Of a stretch of DNA of 46,611 bases, positions 1 to 7,999 are shown piece after piece. Location of the stretch: assembly GCA_902635455.1 (NCBI GenBank), contig CACPNW010000010.1:1-46611 (forward strand), written 5' to 3'. Source of the stretch: an uncultured Alphaproteobacteria bacterium. Its GTDB lineage: Bacteria > Pseudomonadota > Alphaproteobacteria > HIMB59 > GCA-002718135. Numbering within the stretch: position 1 is the stretch's first letter; every line of letters begins with the position of its first letter. The notes under the pieces are model-generated. The model was not told the DNA's origin. It was given only the letters and a program-made list of their open reading frames with translations, and did no database searches. A program made the position numbers and the translations under genes.

Positions 1-592
1 TGGCATGACTTTTGCCCCTCGGTTCTCACCTAATGGTAAACAAATAGTAATGTCTTTTTCAGATCCAAATGTTGGAAATTCAGAAATTTATATTTTAGAT
101 TTAGAAACTAGAATATCAAAAAGAATTACGAACAACTCAGCTATAGATGTTTCAGCTAGTTTTTCCCCAGATGGAAAAATGATTGTATTTAATTCTGATA
201 GAAGTGGAAGAAGGCATTTATACGTCACTGATACTGAAGGTAAAAAAATCAAACGTATAAGCAGAGAATCAGGTAGTTATTATACTCCTGTTTGGTCTCC
301 TCGGGGTGATATGATTGCATTTACAAAGCAGGAAGGTGGCCAGTTTTATATCGGCGTTATGGAAAAAGATGGCTCAAATGAAAGAATGATAGCAAAATCT
401 TTTCATGTTGAGGGGCCTACTTGGTCTCCAAATGGAAGATATTTAATGTATTTTAAAGAAGAAAGAACCACTGAAGACGGAAGTGGGGGTGAATCAAGTT
501 TATTTTCCATAGACCTTACTGGCTATAATGAAAGAAAAATTATTACCCCATTGGGTGGCTCCGACCCAGCTTGGTCTCCATTAATGCACTAA
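1..592 (+). CDS. tolB: TolB, Tol-Pal periplasmic beta-propeller protein (3' part)
   Basis: The reading frame is open to the left edge, so the 5' end is missing; about 197 C-terminal residues remain. They hold repeated TolB propeller blades with the FSPDGK, VWSPRGD and TWSPNGR signatures and end in GGSDPAWSP, the usual TolB C-terminus. TolB is the periplasmic part of the Tol-Pal system, which links the outer membrane to the cell wall and helps constriction at division. In most Alphaproteobacteria pal lies directly downstream; here the next gene is an inositol-monophosphatase homologue, beginning right at the tolB stop. Pal must be encoded elsewhere if present; the OmpA-domain lipoprotein at 21.5 kb is one weak candidate. 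Confidence 0.93.
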   Translation, partial: GMTFAPRFSPNGKQIVMSFSDPNVGNSEIYILDLETRISKRITNNSAIDVSASFSPDGKMIVFNSDRSGRRHLYVTDTEGKKIKRISRESGSYYTPVWSPRGDMIAFTKQEGGQFYIGVMEKDGSNERMIAKSFHVEGPTWSPNGRYLMYFKEERTTEDGSGGESSLFSIDLTGYNERKIITPLGGSDPAWSPLMH

Positions 593-1381
593 ATACCATT
601 TTTCTTAGCTTTTTCGGTAATAAATATTTTTGAAAAAGCGGCAAGAAAAGCAGGTAAGGTTCTTATAAGAGATTTTGGTGAAATTGAAAATTTACAAATA
701 CATTCAAAAAGTCTTGGGGACTTTGTAACTAATGCTGATTTAAAAGTTGAGGAAATACTAATTGACACACTTAAATACTACTACCCATCTTCTAGTTTTA
801 TAACTGAAGAAAGTGGAAAAATTGAAGGCAATGAAGAAACTATAGTAATTGATCCTATTGATGGAACTACCAACTTTATTCATGGCATACCTCATGTTGC
901 AATTGTAATTGGAAAAATATCAGAAAAACAAATAACTGACGGAATTATTTATAATCCAATTTTAAATGATTTCTATTGGGCCTCTAAAGGAAGTGGTGCT
1001 TGGTGTAATAACAAAAGATTACGTGTGTCAAAAAGAGAGGAATTATCGAGTTCTGTTATTGGTACTGGTATCCCATTTGGAAATAGTATTAATGAAAATT
1101 CTCTTAAAGAAATAAAATCTATATCAAAAGCATCGGCTGGCATAAGAAGAATGGGTTCCGCTGCAATAGACTTAGCATATGTAGCTTCAGGAAAATTTGA
1201 TGGCTTTTGGGAAAAAGATATGGAAATATGGGATATTGGTGTAGGGGCACTCCTAGTCAACGAGGCTGGGGGCAAAGTCACAGAACCTAGTGGACAAAAA
1301 TGGAGTATTAATTCAAAAGATATACTAGCATCTAATGCTCTTATTCACCCAATCTTGGAAGAAAAACTTACTTTACTTTAG
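593..1381 (+). CDS. suhB: Inositol monophosphatase family protein (SuhB-like), apparent ATA start
   Basis: An Mg-dependent sugar/inositol phosphate phosphatase. Counted from codon 593 it is 262 residues, the usual family length. All metal-binding motifs are present: E72-E73 in TEESG, DPIDGTTNF at D87, and WDIGVG at D214. The frame is intact back to the tolB stop (590-592), but there is no ATG, GTG or TTG until GTG 1025, which lies after the DPIDGTT motif and would give a dead fragment. The N-terminal sequence (VINIFEKAARKAG) aligns by eye with alphaproteobacterial homologues, placing the start at ATA 593, or at ATA 620 or ATT 626. Translation by re-initiation after tolB, or a base error in an original ATG, are both possible. 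Function is firm; the start is not. Confidence 0.88.
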   Translation: MPFFLAFSVINIFEKAARKAGKVLIRDFGEIENLQIHSKSLGDFVTNADLKVEEILIDTLKYYYPSSSFITEESGKIEGNEETIVIDPIDGTTNFIHGIPHVAIVIGKISEKQITDGIIYNPILNDFYWASKGSGAWCNNKRLRVSKREELSSSVIGTGIPFGNSINENSLKEIKSISKASAGIRRMGSAAIDLAYVASGKFDGFWEKDMEIWDIGVGALLVNEAGGKVTEPSGQKWSINSKDILASNALIHPILEEKLTLL

Positions 1382-1407
1382 AATATTAACGCTTATAAGC
1401 CACAAAC

Positions 1408-1635
1408 ATGAAAAAAAATCTTCATCCTGATTACCATGAAATAGAAGTTGTAATGACTGATGGATCATCTTTCAAAACTAGATCTACCTGGGGAAAAGAG
1501 TCAGATAAATTAAAGCTTGAAATAGACCCTAAATCCCATCCAGCTTGGACTGGTGGTAAGGCAAATATCAATGACTCAGAAGGTCAAGTTGCAAGATTTG
1601 AAAAAAGATTTAAAGGAATAAAAATAGGAAAATAA
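1408..1635 (+). CDS. rpmE: 50S ribosomal protein L31
   Basis: A 75-residue protein beginning [19 protein letters not shown] and containing the conserved [11 protein letters not shown] segment of L31. It is a structural protein of the large ribosomal subunit, located in the 30S-50S bridge region. It has no cysteines, so it is the zinc-independent form common in Alphaproteobacteria. The gene follows the phosphatase by 26 bases on the same strand. Its TAA stop abuts the stop of the opposing DUF1192 gene with no base between them. Confidence 0.95.
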   Translation: MKKNLHPDYHEIEVVMTDGSSFKTRSTWGKESDKLKLEIDPKSHPAWTGGKANINDSEGQVARFEKRFKGIKIGK

Positions 1636-1818
1636 CTATTTAAAAAATTTCAAAGCATCATCTTTTAGTTTATTTTTTTTGACAATTTCTTTCCTGACTT
1701 TTACCATTTCGTTATCCAATTCAATAATGTATTTATCCAGATCTTCTATGCTAAAATCATCTAAATTAAGAGATTTGACAGTTTTACTTTTTTCATCAAT
1801 TTCTAAAAAATCGTTCAT
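1636..1818 (-). CDS. DUF1192 family small protein
   Basis: A roughly 60-residue protein whose core, LDDFSIEDLDKYIIELDNE followed by a short charged helix and a terminal ALKFFK, matches the DUF1192 pattern (L..LSVEEL...I..L..EI.R...) of small alphaproteobacterial proteins. The function of the family is not known to me; a short coiled coil is likely. I place the start at ATG 1816-1818; a TTG two codons upstream (1824) is the alternative. It lies between rpmE and trcR, back to back with trcR across a 78-base AT-only promoter region. Confidence 0.7.
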   Translation of the reverse strand: MNDFLEIDEKSKTVKSLNLDDFSIEDLDKYIIELDNEMVKVRKEIVKKNKLKDDALKFFK

Positions 1819-1896
1819 AAACAATATTTTTATATAAATTTATATTAATATATTTATAAGTATTTTTTTTTAATATAACAATAAAAAGGGAATAAA

Positions 1897-2466
1897 ATGA
1901 AATTACCATTAATGCCAAAAGGCACAGCTGTTTGGTTAGTTGAAAATACTTCTTTATCATTTACACAAATAGCAGAATTCTGTGGCCTGCACGAATTAGA
2001 AGTTCAAGGTATAGCCGATGGTGATGTTGCTGCGGGAATGCAAGGTTATGATCCAATTGATAATAGGCAACTAACTAAAGAAGAGATAATTAGATGTGAA
2101 AATGATTCATCAGCAAAATTGGAATTAATCAAATCAAAAATTATTGATTCCTTGCCCCCAAGAAAAAAAGATACAAAATATACACCGCTATCTTTGAGAC
2201 AAGAAAAACCTTATGCAATTTTATGGCTATTAAAAAGATATCCTACAGAATTAAGTGGCTCTCAAATAGCGAAGCTAACAGGATCAACAAAAAATACTGT
2301 CGAGGCAATTCGTAATGGCACTTATAGAGAAGCTGTATTGGAATCTAAAAGTCCTATGGATATTGGATTATGCTCTTATAAAGATTTAGAAAAAAGTTTG
2401 AATAGAGCAAAAAATAAAAGAGACAGAGAAGAAAAAGAAGCTAAAAAAAATATAGAAGCTTTATAA
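1897..2466 (+). CDS. trcR: TrcR / DUF1013 cell-cycle transcriptional regulator
   Basis: A 189-residue protein beginning MKLPLMPKGTAVWLVENT, with the segments FTQIAEFCGLHELEVQGIAD and LSGSQIAKLTGSTKNTVEAI, which look like two helix-turn-helix units. This architecture is characteristic of DUF1013, a family nearly confined to Alphaproteobacteria and described as the transcriptional regulator TrcR. The C-terminus is a lysine/glutamate-rich helix. A good ribosome-binding site (AAGGGA) lies about 6 bases before the ATG. It is monocistronic, with L33 convergent 7 bases downstream. It is one of the strongest taxonomic markers in the window. Confidence 0.9.
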   Translation: MKLPLMPKGTAVWLVENTSLSFTQIAEFCGLHELEVQGIADGDVAAGMQGYDPIDNRQLTKEEIIRCENDSSAKLELIKSKIIDSLPPRKKDTKYTPLSLRQEKPYAILWLLKRYPTELSGSQIAKLTGSTKNTVEAIRNGTYREAVLESKSPMDIGLCSYKDLEKSLNRAKNKRDREEKEAKKNIEAL

Positions 2467-2473
2467 ATAAGTT

Positions 2474-2668
2474 TTACTTACTATGTGGTGGCATTTTTTT
2501 TTCAACAAACCATACATGTTTTTTTAAAACTGGATCATACTTTTTCAAACGTAATTTTTCAGCAACCTTTAGTCCCTTTGTAGGTTTTCTTACAATGTAT
2601 TTAGTTCCTGTTTTTGGATTTTCTTCAGGTATTAATTGCTTAAGTGCATATGATGTTTTTTTTGCCAT
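2474..2668 (-). CDS. rpmG: 50S ribosomal protein L33
   Basis: A 64-residue basic protein beginning MAKKTSYALKQLIPEE and containing KLRLKKYDPVLKKHVWFVEK, the KYDP..RKHV.F.E signature of L33, a small protein of the large ribosomal subunit near the E site. It has no zinc-binding cysteines. The middle (TKYIVRKPTKGLKVAEKL) and the C-terminal MPPHSK tail are longer than in the usual 55-residue form. No clear ribosome-binding site precedes the ATG. Identity rests on the KYDP/KHV motif and size. Confidence 0.85.
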   Translation of the reverse strand: MAKKTSYALKQLIPEENPKTGTKYIVRKPTKGLKVAEKLRLKKYDPVLKKHVWFVEKKMPPHSK

Positions 2669-2708
2669 TTGGCGTCTATATATGAAAATCTATATTAATA
2701 AAGACTTT

Positions 2709-3644
2709 TTAATACAAATCATTTGAAGAGATTTTAATGTATGGATTATAGATTCCTTTTCTTTTTGAAAGATTTATTTGTTTATTTCTTTCAATTAAAC
2801 TTTTCTTCTTGTGTAAAGAAATTTTACCAAAACATTGTGGGCATGATATTCCTTTTACAAATTTTTCAGATTTCCTTTGCTCGAAATTAATTGGTTGCCT
2901 ACAAGCATGACATAATTCATAAGTGCCTTTTTCTAATCCATTTTTAAGAGAAACTCTATTATCAAAAACAAAACATTCCCCTTTCCATTTTGAAATTTTT
3001 TTAGGAATTTTTTCTAAATATTTTAAAATACCACCTTGTAACTGATTCACATCTTTGAAACCTTTTTTAATCATATATGAAGATGCTTTTTCACAACGTA
3101 TGCCACCAGTACAGAAAATAGCTATTTTTTTTTCTTTATAAATTTTAAGATTAGTATCAATATATTTTTTAAATTCAGTAAAATTTTTTGTTTTTGGATT
3201 TATTGCTTTTTCAAAAGAGCCCATAGAATATTCAAAATCATTTCTTACATCTACAACAATAGTTTTATTGTCATCTATCAGCATGTTCCATTCTTTTTCA
3301 TTTACATGTTTTGCTGTTATGTTTTCAGGATCTACACTTTTGGAACGAAATGTAACGATTTCTTTTTTCAATTTTATCTTAATACGATTAAAAGGCATAT
3401 ACTTATAAATAGAAAATTTTAATTCTAAATTATTAAATCCCTCAGAAACCATTAAACAAATTAGTTTTTTAATAGAATCTTCAAGACCCGCAAGTGTTCC
3501 ATTTATTCCCTCTTTAGCAATAATAGTGGTGCCTCTTATTTTATTAAATAAACAGAATTCCTTTAATCTTTTTTTGAGATCTTCTTGATAATCAATTTGT
3601 TTAAATTGATAAAAAGTAATAATAGTAAAATCTGAATTATTCAT
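2709..3644 (-). CDS. trhO: tRNA uridine 5-oxyacetic acid hydroxylase TrhO (rhodanese domain, YceA/UPF0176)
   Basis: A 311-residue protein with the TrhO layout: an N-terminal acylphosphatase-like domain (KEGINGTLAG near residue 50), then a rhodanese domain (VVDVRNDFEY) with its active loop CTGGIRCEKA at C178, and a C-terminal cysteine-rich tail (CHACRQP ... CPQCFGK) that probably binds zinc. The family performs O2-dependent hydroxylation of uridine-34 in tRNA, the first step toward cmo5U/mo5U wobble modification. It is transcribed away from the MTHFR-family gene; the two starts are 41 bases apart, and a TATAAT at 3659-3664 lies between them. Confidence 0.88.
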   Translation of the reverse strand: MNNSDFTIITFYQFKQIDYQEDLKKRLKEFCLFNKIRGTTIIAKEGINGTLAGLEDSIKKLICLMVSEGFNNLELKFSIYKYMPFNRIKIKLKKEIVTFRSKSVDPENITAKHVNEKEWNMLIDDNKTIVVDVRNDFEYSMGSFEKAINPKTKNFTEFKKYIDTNLKIYKEKKIAIFCTGGIRCEKASSYMIKKGFKDVNQLQGGILKYLEKIPKKISKWKGECFVFDNRVSLKNGLEKGTYELCHACRQPINFEQRKSEKFVKGISCPQCFGKISLHKKKSLIERNKQINLSKRKGIYNPYIKISSNDLY

Positions 3645-3685
3645 TTATTGGCATTCTATATAATAACTAAATAAAATTATCTATA

Positions 3686-4585
3686 ATGAGTGAAAAAAAT
3701 ATAAATTTAATTAGAAATTATTTAAATAATTTTAGTATTGAGACTACTCCTAATGTTTACAATAAATATAATGGATTTTCGGATTTACTTGATAAAAGTC
3801 ATTTAGTTTACATAACTTATTTGCCTGATGAAAATAGTCAAAATATAATAACCGTTGCTAAGAAATTAAAACTAGAGGGCTATGAAGTAGTTCCGCATTT
3901 GCCAGCCAGAACAATTAAAAATAATTCTGAATTAGAAAAATATATAGCAAACTTATCAGAAGTAAGTGGTTGCAATAAAATATTGATAATTGGTGGTGGA
4001 GGAAATCAAAAAGGTGATATTTCTAGCAGTATTGATGTTTTAAAAACAGATTTATTATCAAAATACAACTTTATAGAAGTTGGTGTAGCTGGTCATCCAG
4101 AAGGTAGTCCTGACATAAATGATGAAGAAATTGAAAAAGCAATTATAGAAAAAAATAAAATTGCTCTTAAAGTTGATTATAAGATGTATTTAGCTACTCA
4201 ATTTTTCTTTGAGGCAACTTCTTTAATTGAATGGGAAATCAATTTGAAAAATATTGGTAATAAACTAGATATACATGCTGGGATACCTGGCCCAGCCTCT
4301 CTTAAAACTTTAATATCTTACGCAAAATCTTGCGGGATAGGAAATTCTATAAGATTTTTATCTAAACAAGCTTTTAATATTACTAAACTTGCCTCTCCAA
4401 AAACGCCTGATAAATTAATTTATGATTTAGCTGAATACAAAATTAATAATAATGAAACTAATTTAAAAAAGTTACATTTTTATCCATTTGGAGGAATTAA
4501 AAAAACTACTGATTGGCTTAATAAATTAAAAAAATCCAATTTTCTCTATAATTTAAACAATGAATTTGAGATACTAGATGAATAA
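3686..4585 (+). CDS. Methylenetetrahydrofolate reductase family protein
   Basis: A 299-residue TIM-barrel protein resembling MetF/MTHFR: VVPHLPARTIKN (substrate loop), IGGGGNQKGD, VGVAGHPEGSPD and DYKMYLATQFFFEA (the QFFF strand) occur in the expected order, then a HAGIPGP segment. MTHFR interconverts 5,10-methylene- and 5-methyl-THF with FAD. Proteins of this type often accompany dimethylglycine/sarcosine oxidation genes in marine Alphaproteobacteria, and here it leads the fhs-sarcosine oxidase run. It may make methyl-THF for methionine synthesis from demethylation-derived carbon, or work in the oxidative direction; the sequence does not decide. It differs enough from classical MetF that I leave the symbol blank. 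Confidence 0.78.
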   Translation: MSEKNINLIRNYLNNFSIETTPNVYNKYNGFSDLLDKSHLVYITYLPDENSQNIITVAKKLKLEGYEVVPHLPARTIKNNSELEKYIANLSEVSGCNKILIIGGGGNQKGDISSSIDVLKTDLLSKYNFIEVGVAGHPEGSPDINDEEIEKAIIEKNKIALKVDYKMYLATQFFFEATSLIEWEINLKNIGNKLDIHAGIPGPASLKTLISYAKSCGIGNSIRFLSKQAFNITKLASPKTPDKLIYDLAEYKINNNETNLKKLHFYPFGGIKKTTDWLNKLKKSNFLYNLNNEFEILDE

Positions 4586-4681
4586 TAAGCAATTTTTAAT
4601 TTTTTTTATTTCTAATATTGAAATAACAATTTATAAAACTCAGGACTTCTAATATGAAAAGAAATTAATTTGAGATAGATA

Positions 4682-6343
4682 ATGTCAGACATTGAAATAG
4701 CACGAAAAGCTCAAAAGAAAAATATAATTGATATTGCAGCTAAATTAGATTTAAAAGAAAATGATTTACGACCTTATGGTCATCATATTGCAAAAATTGA
4801 TATGAGCACCATAAATAAACTTCCTGAAAAACAATCGAAACTTATTTTAGTTACAGCTATAAGCCCTACTCCTGCTGGTGAGGGCAAAACTACAACTTCA
4901 GTTGGTCTTCATGATGGACTTTGTAAAATTGGGAAAAAAAGCATTGTATGTCTAAGAGAACCAAGCCTGGGTCCGAGCTTTGGTATGAAAGGTGGAGCTG
5001 CTGGAGGTGGCTATGCTCAAGTAGTACCTATGGAACATATAAATTTGCATTTTACAGGTGATTTTCATGCAATAACATCTGCAAATAATCTCCTTGCATC
5101 ATTAATTGATAATCATATTTATTGGGGCAATAAGTTAGGAATTGACTCAAGAAGAGTTGTTTGGAAAAGATGCTTAGACCTTAATGATAGAGCATTAAGA
5201 GAAATAACTGCTAACTTAGGAGGAGTCTCAAATGGATATGCAAGAACAGATGGTTTCAATATTACAGTAGCCTCTGAAGTAATGGCAATTTTTTGCCTTG
5301 CTACTGATCTTAAAGATTTAGAAAGACGACTTGGAAATATAACAATTGCTTATACTAGAGACAAAAAACCAATTCTTGCTAAAGATTTAAAAGCAGAAGG
5401 ACCAATGACTGTTTTGTTAAAACAAGCTTTTTTGCCAAATTTAGTTCAAACACTTGAAAATAATCCAGCAATTATTCATGGTGGACCGTTTGCAAATATT
5501 GCCCATGGTTGTAATAGTGTAGTAGCAACTAAAACAAGTTTGAAAATTGCTGATTATGTTGTCACTGAAGCAGGTTTTGGTGCTGATCTTGGGGCCGAAA
5601 AATTTTTTAATATAAAATGTCGCAAATCAAATTTAAAACCAGATGGAGTTGTTCTTGTTGCAACAATAAGAGCTCTTAAAATGCATGGGGGTGTAGAAAA
5701 AAATAATTTAGGATCTGAGAATGTAGGTGCTGTAAGAAAAGGTTTTCCAAATCTAGCACGTCATGTAAAAAATATAAAAAAATTTGGATTACCGGTTATT
5801 GTTGCGATTAATCATTTTGATGCCGATACTGATAATGAGATTAAAGCACTTGATGAAGAGTGCAAAAAAATAAGTGTAGATGCTGTTTCTTGCAAGCATT
5901 GGTCTAAAGGAAGTGATGGTACTGTTGAACTAGCTCAAAAAGTAGTAGATTTAGTAAATGAAGAAAATACTTTTAATTTTTTATATGAAGAAAAAATATC
6001 CTTATTAGAAAAAATCAAGATTATTGCTAAAGAAATCTATTCAGCTGATGATGTGTTGGCTGATAAAAAAATCAGAGATCAATTAAAACAATTTGAAGAA
6101 AGTGGTTATGGAAACTTTCCAATATGTATTGCAAAAACACAATATAGTTTTTCTACAGATCCATCTTTAAAAGCTGCTCCTAGTGGACATAGTATTCCAA
6201 TAAGAGAAGTGAGGCTTTCTAGTGGTGCTGAATTTATTGTTGTAATTTGTGGAGAAATAATGACCATGCCAGGACTGCCAAGTGTACCTGCGGCAAATTC
6301 CATTCACTTAAATGATGATGGACAAATTGAAGGTCTTTTCTAA
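4682..6343 (+). CDS. fhs: Formate-tetrahydrofolate ligase
   Basis: A 553-residue cytoplasmic enzyme (family about 557). It shows the P-loop [14 protein letters not shown] near residues 62-75, the [18 protein letters not shown] segment, the [15 protein letters not shown] motif and the C-terminal [15 protein letters not shown]. It interconverts formate + THF + ATP and 10-formyl-THF + ADP. Placed before the sarcosine oxidase genes, it probably runs toward formate and ATP, drawing on methylene-THF made by demethylation. That needs FolD, which is not in this window. The 96-base gap before it holds no recognisable motif. The next gene begins 32 bases downstream. Confidence 0.97.
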   Translation: MSDIEIARKAQKKNIIDIAAKLDLKENDLRPYGHHIAKIDMSTINKLPEKQSKLILVTAISPTPAGEGKTTTSVGLHDGLCKIGKKSIVCLREPSLGPSFGMKGGAAGGGYAQVVPMEHINLHFTGDFHAITSANNLLASLIDNHIYWGNKLGIDSRRVVWKRCLDLNDRALREITANLGGVSNGYARTDGFNITVASEVMAIFCLATDLKDLERRLGNITIAYTRDKKPILAKDLKAEGPMTVLLKQAFLPNLVQTLENNPAIIHGGPFANIAHGCNSVVATKTSLKIADYVVTEAGFGADLGAEKFFNIKCRKSNLKPDGVVLVATIRALKMHGGVEKNNLGSENVGAVRKGFPNLARHVKNIKKFGLPVIVAINHFDADTDNEIKALDEECKKISVDAVSCKHWSKGSDGTVELAQKVVDLVNEENTFNFLYEEKISLLEKIKIIAKEIYSADDVLADKKIRDQLKQFEESGYGNFPICIAKTQYSFSTDPSLKAAPSGHSIPIREVRLSSGAEFIVVICGEIMTMPGLPSVPAANSIHLNDDGQIEGLF

Positions 6344-6375
6344 AACTGCTATATAGTTATTTAAAGCAATAAATA

Positions 6376-7638
6376 ATGCATAAAAAACCAAAAAAATATT
6401 CAGTTTTTTCACTAATAAAAAATTCTTTAACATACCATGAAAATTGGCAACCAGCATGGAGATCGCCTGAACCTAAAAAAGAGTATGATGCTATTATAGT
6501 TGGTGGAGGAGGACATGGTTTAACAACAGCATATTATTTAGCTAAAAATCATGGAATCACAAATATAGCTATTATTGAAAAAGGATGGATTGGTGGAGGA
6601 AATACTGGAAGAAATACTACTATAATTAGGTCTAATTATCTATGGGATCAAAGTGCAGCATTATATGACCATGCTTTAAAACTTTGGGAAGGGATGTCTC
6701 AAGAGTTAAATTATAACGTGATGTTTTCTCAAAGAGGTGTAATGAATGTTGCTCACACTCTTCATGATGTAAGAGAATTAAAGCGTAGATGGCATGCTAA
6801 TCGCTTAAACAACATTGATTGTGAATGGCTTAATACTCATCAAGTCAAAAAATTTTGTCCAATCATTAACACTTCTCCAAATATAAGATATCCAGTTTTA
6901 GGTGCAACTCTTCAAAGAAGAGCGGGAACAGCTAGACATGATGCTGTTGCATGGGGCTATGCTAGAGGAGCAGATGCCATGGGGGTTGATATTATTCAAA
7001 ATTGTGAAGTAACAGATATAAAAATATCTAATGGTAATGTTACTGGCATTGAAACAACAAAGGGTTCTATAAATACAAAAAAATTAGGTATTGTAACTGC
7101 AGGTCATTCAAGCGTTATGGCAAAAATGGCAGGGATGAGATTGCCCTTAGAAAGCAGGCCTTTACAAGCACTAGTTTCAGAACCAGTTAAACCAATAATT
7201 GACACTGTTGTTATGTCAAATACAATACACGCTTATGTATCTCAATCTGATAAAGGTGAATTAGTTATCGGTGCAGGTACAGATGGATATACATCGTATA
7301 CACAAAGAGGTGGTTTCAATATAGTAGAAGATACAATAGCTGCAGTTGTTGAATTATTTCCACTTTTTTCAAGAATGAAAATGCTTAGACACTGGGGAGG
7401 TATTGTTGACATTTGCCCTGATGCAAGCCCAATAGTAAGTAAAACTCATATAAATGGATTATATTTTAATTGTGGTTGGGGCACTGGTGGCTTTAAGGCA
7501 ACACCAGGCTCAGGTTGGGTTTTTGCACATACAATTGCTAATGATGAGCCTCATATTATTAATGCACCTTTTACAATTAATCGATTTTCAAGTGGAGAGT
7601 TAGTTGATGAACATGGTGCCGCTGCAGTTGCTCACTAA
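6376..7638 (+). CDS. soxB: Sarcosine oxidase subunit beta
   Basis: A 420-residue FAD-dependent subunit. The dinucleotide motif [19 protein letters not shown] starts near residue 38. [18 protein letters not shown] carries H188, equivalent to the histidine that covalently holds FMN in heterotetrameric sarcosine oxidase. Near the C-terminus, [18 protein letters not shown] is the conserved flavin-contact loop. The beta subunit oxidises sarcosine to glycine and delivers the methyl group as 5,10-methylene-THF. It heads a tight B-D-A-G operon in the standard order (6 bases to delta). This soxB is unrelated to the sulfur-oxidation SoxB at 39 kb. Confidence 0.96.
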   Translation: MHKKPKKYSVFSLIKNSLTYHENWQPAWRSPEPKKEYDAIIVGGGGHGLTTAYYLAKNHGITNIAIIEKGWIGGGNTGRNTTIIRSNYLWDQSAALYDHALKLWEGMSQELNYNVMFSQRGVMNVAHTLHDVRELKRRWHANRLNNIDCEWLNTHQVKKFCPIINTSPNIRYPVLGATLQRRAGTARHDAVAWGYARGADAMGVDIIQNCEVTDIKISNGNVTGIETTKGSINTKKLGIVTAGHSSVMAKMAGMRLPLESRPLQALVSEPVKPIIDTVVMSNTIHAYVSQSDKGELVIGAGTDGYTSYTQRGGFNIVEDTIAAVVELFPLFSRMKMLRHWGGIVDICPDASPIVSKTHINGLYFNCGWGTGGFKATPGSGWVFAHTIANDEPHIINAPFTINRFSSGELVDEHGAAAVAH

Positions 7639-7643
7639 ATATT

Positions 7644-7997
7644 ATGTTTTTAATTAATTGCCCTTACTGTGGAGAAAGAGACCAAGCGGAATTTAGTTGT
7701 GGAGGAGAAGCTCATATAACACGTCCAAAAAATCCACCTGAACTTACTGATGACCAATGGGCAGATTATCTTTTTATGCGTAAAAATATAAAAGGAATTC
7801 AGTTTGAAAGATGGAATCATTCGAATGGATGTCGTAGATGGTTTAATGTTGTCAGAAACACATCAACTGATGAAATTATAAAAGTTTATAATATAGGAGA
7901 ATCTCCACCAAATATTAATGGAAATAATCCTTCCACACCTTCAGGGGAACCAATAATTGGATCAGGAAATATTTCAACTACTTTTGAAAAAAAATAA
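7644..7997 (+). CDS. soxD: Sarcosine oxidase subunit delta
   Basis: A 117-residue subunit with the zinc-binding start CPYCGERDQAEFSCGGEAH and the later HSNGCRRWFNVVRNT motif, both typical of SoxD of heterotetrameric sarcosine oxidase. It is a structural zinc subunit of the complex. The C-terminal third (GNNPSTPSGEPIIGSG) is low-complexity and probably flexible. It sits 6 bases after beta and 2 bases before alpha, so the three are probably co-translated. It is unrelated to the cytochrome SoxD of the sulfur locus. Confidence 0.95.
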   Translation: MFLINCPYCGERDQAEFSCGGEAHITRPKNPPELTDDQWADYLFMRKNIKGIQFERWNHSNGCRRWFNVVRNTSTDEIIKVYNIGESPPNINGNNPSTPSGEPIIGSGNISTTFEKK

Positions 7998-7999
7998 TC

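Noticed and set aside
1025-1381. A separate 118-residue protein starting at GTG 1025
   Set aside because: It is the C-terminal half of the phosphatase whose frame runs unbroken from base 593; alone it lacks the catalytic motifs.
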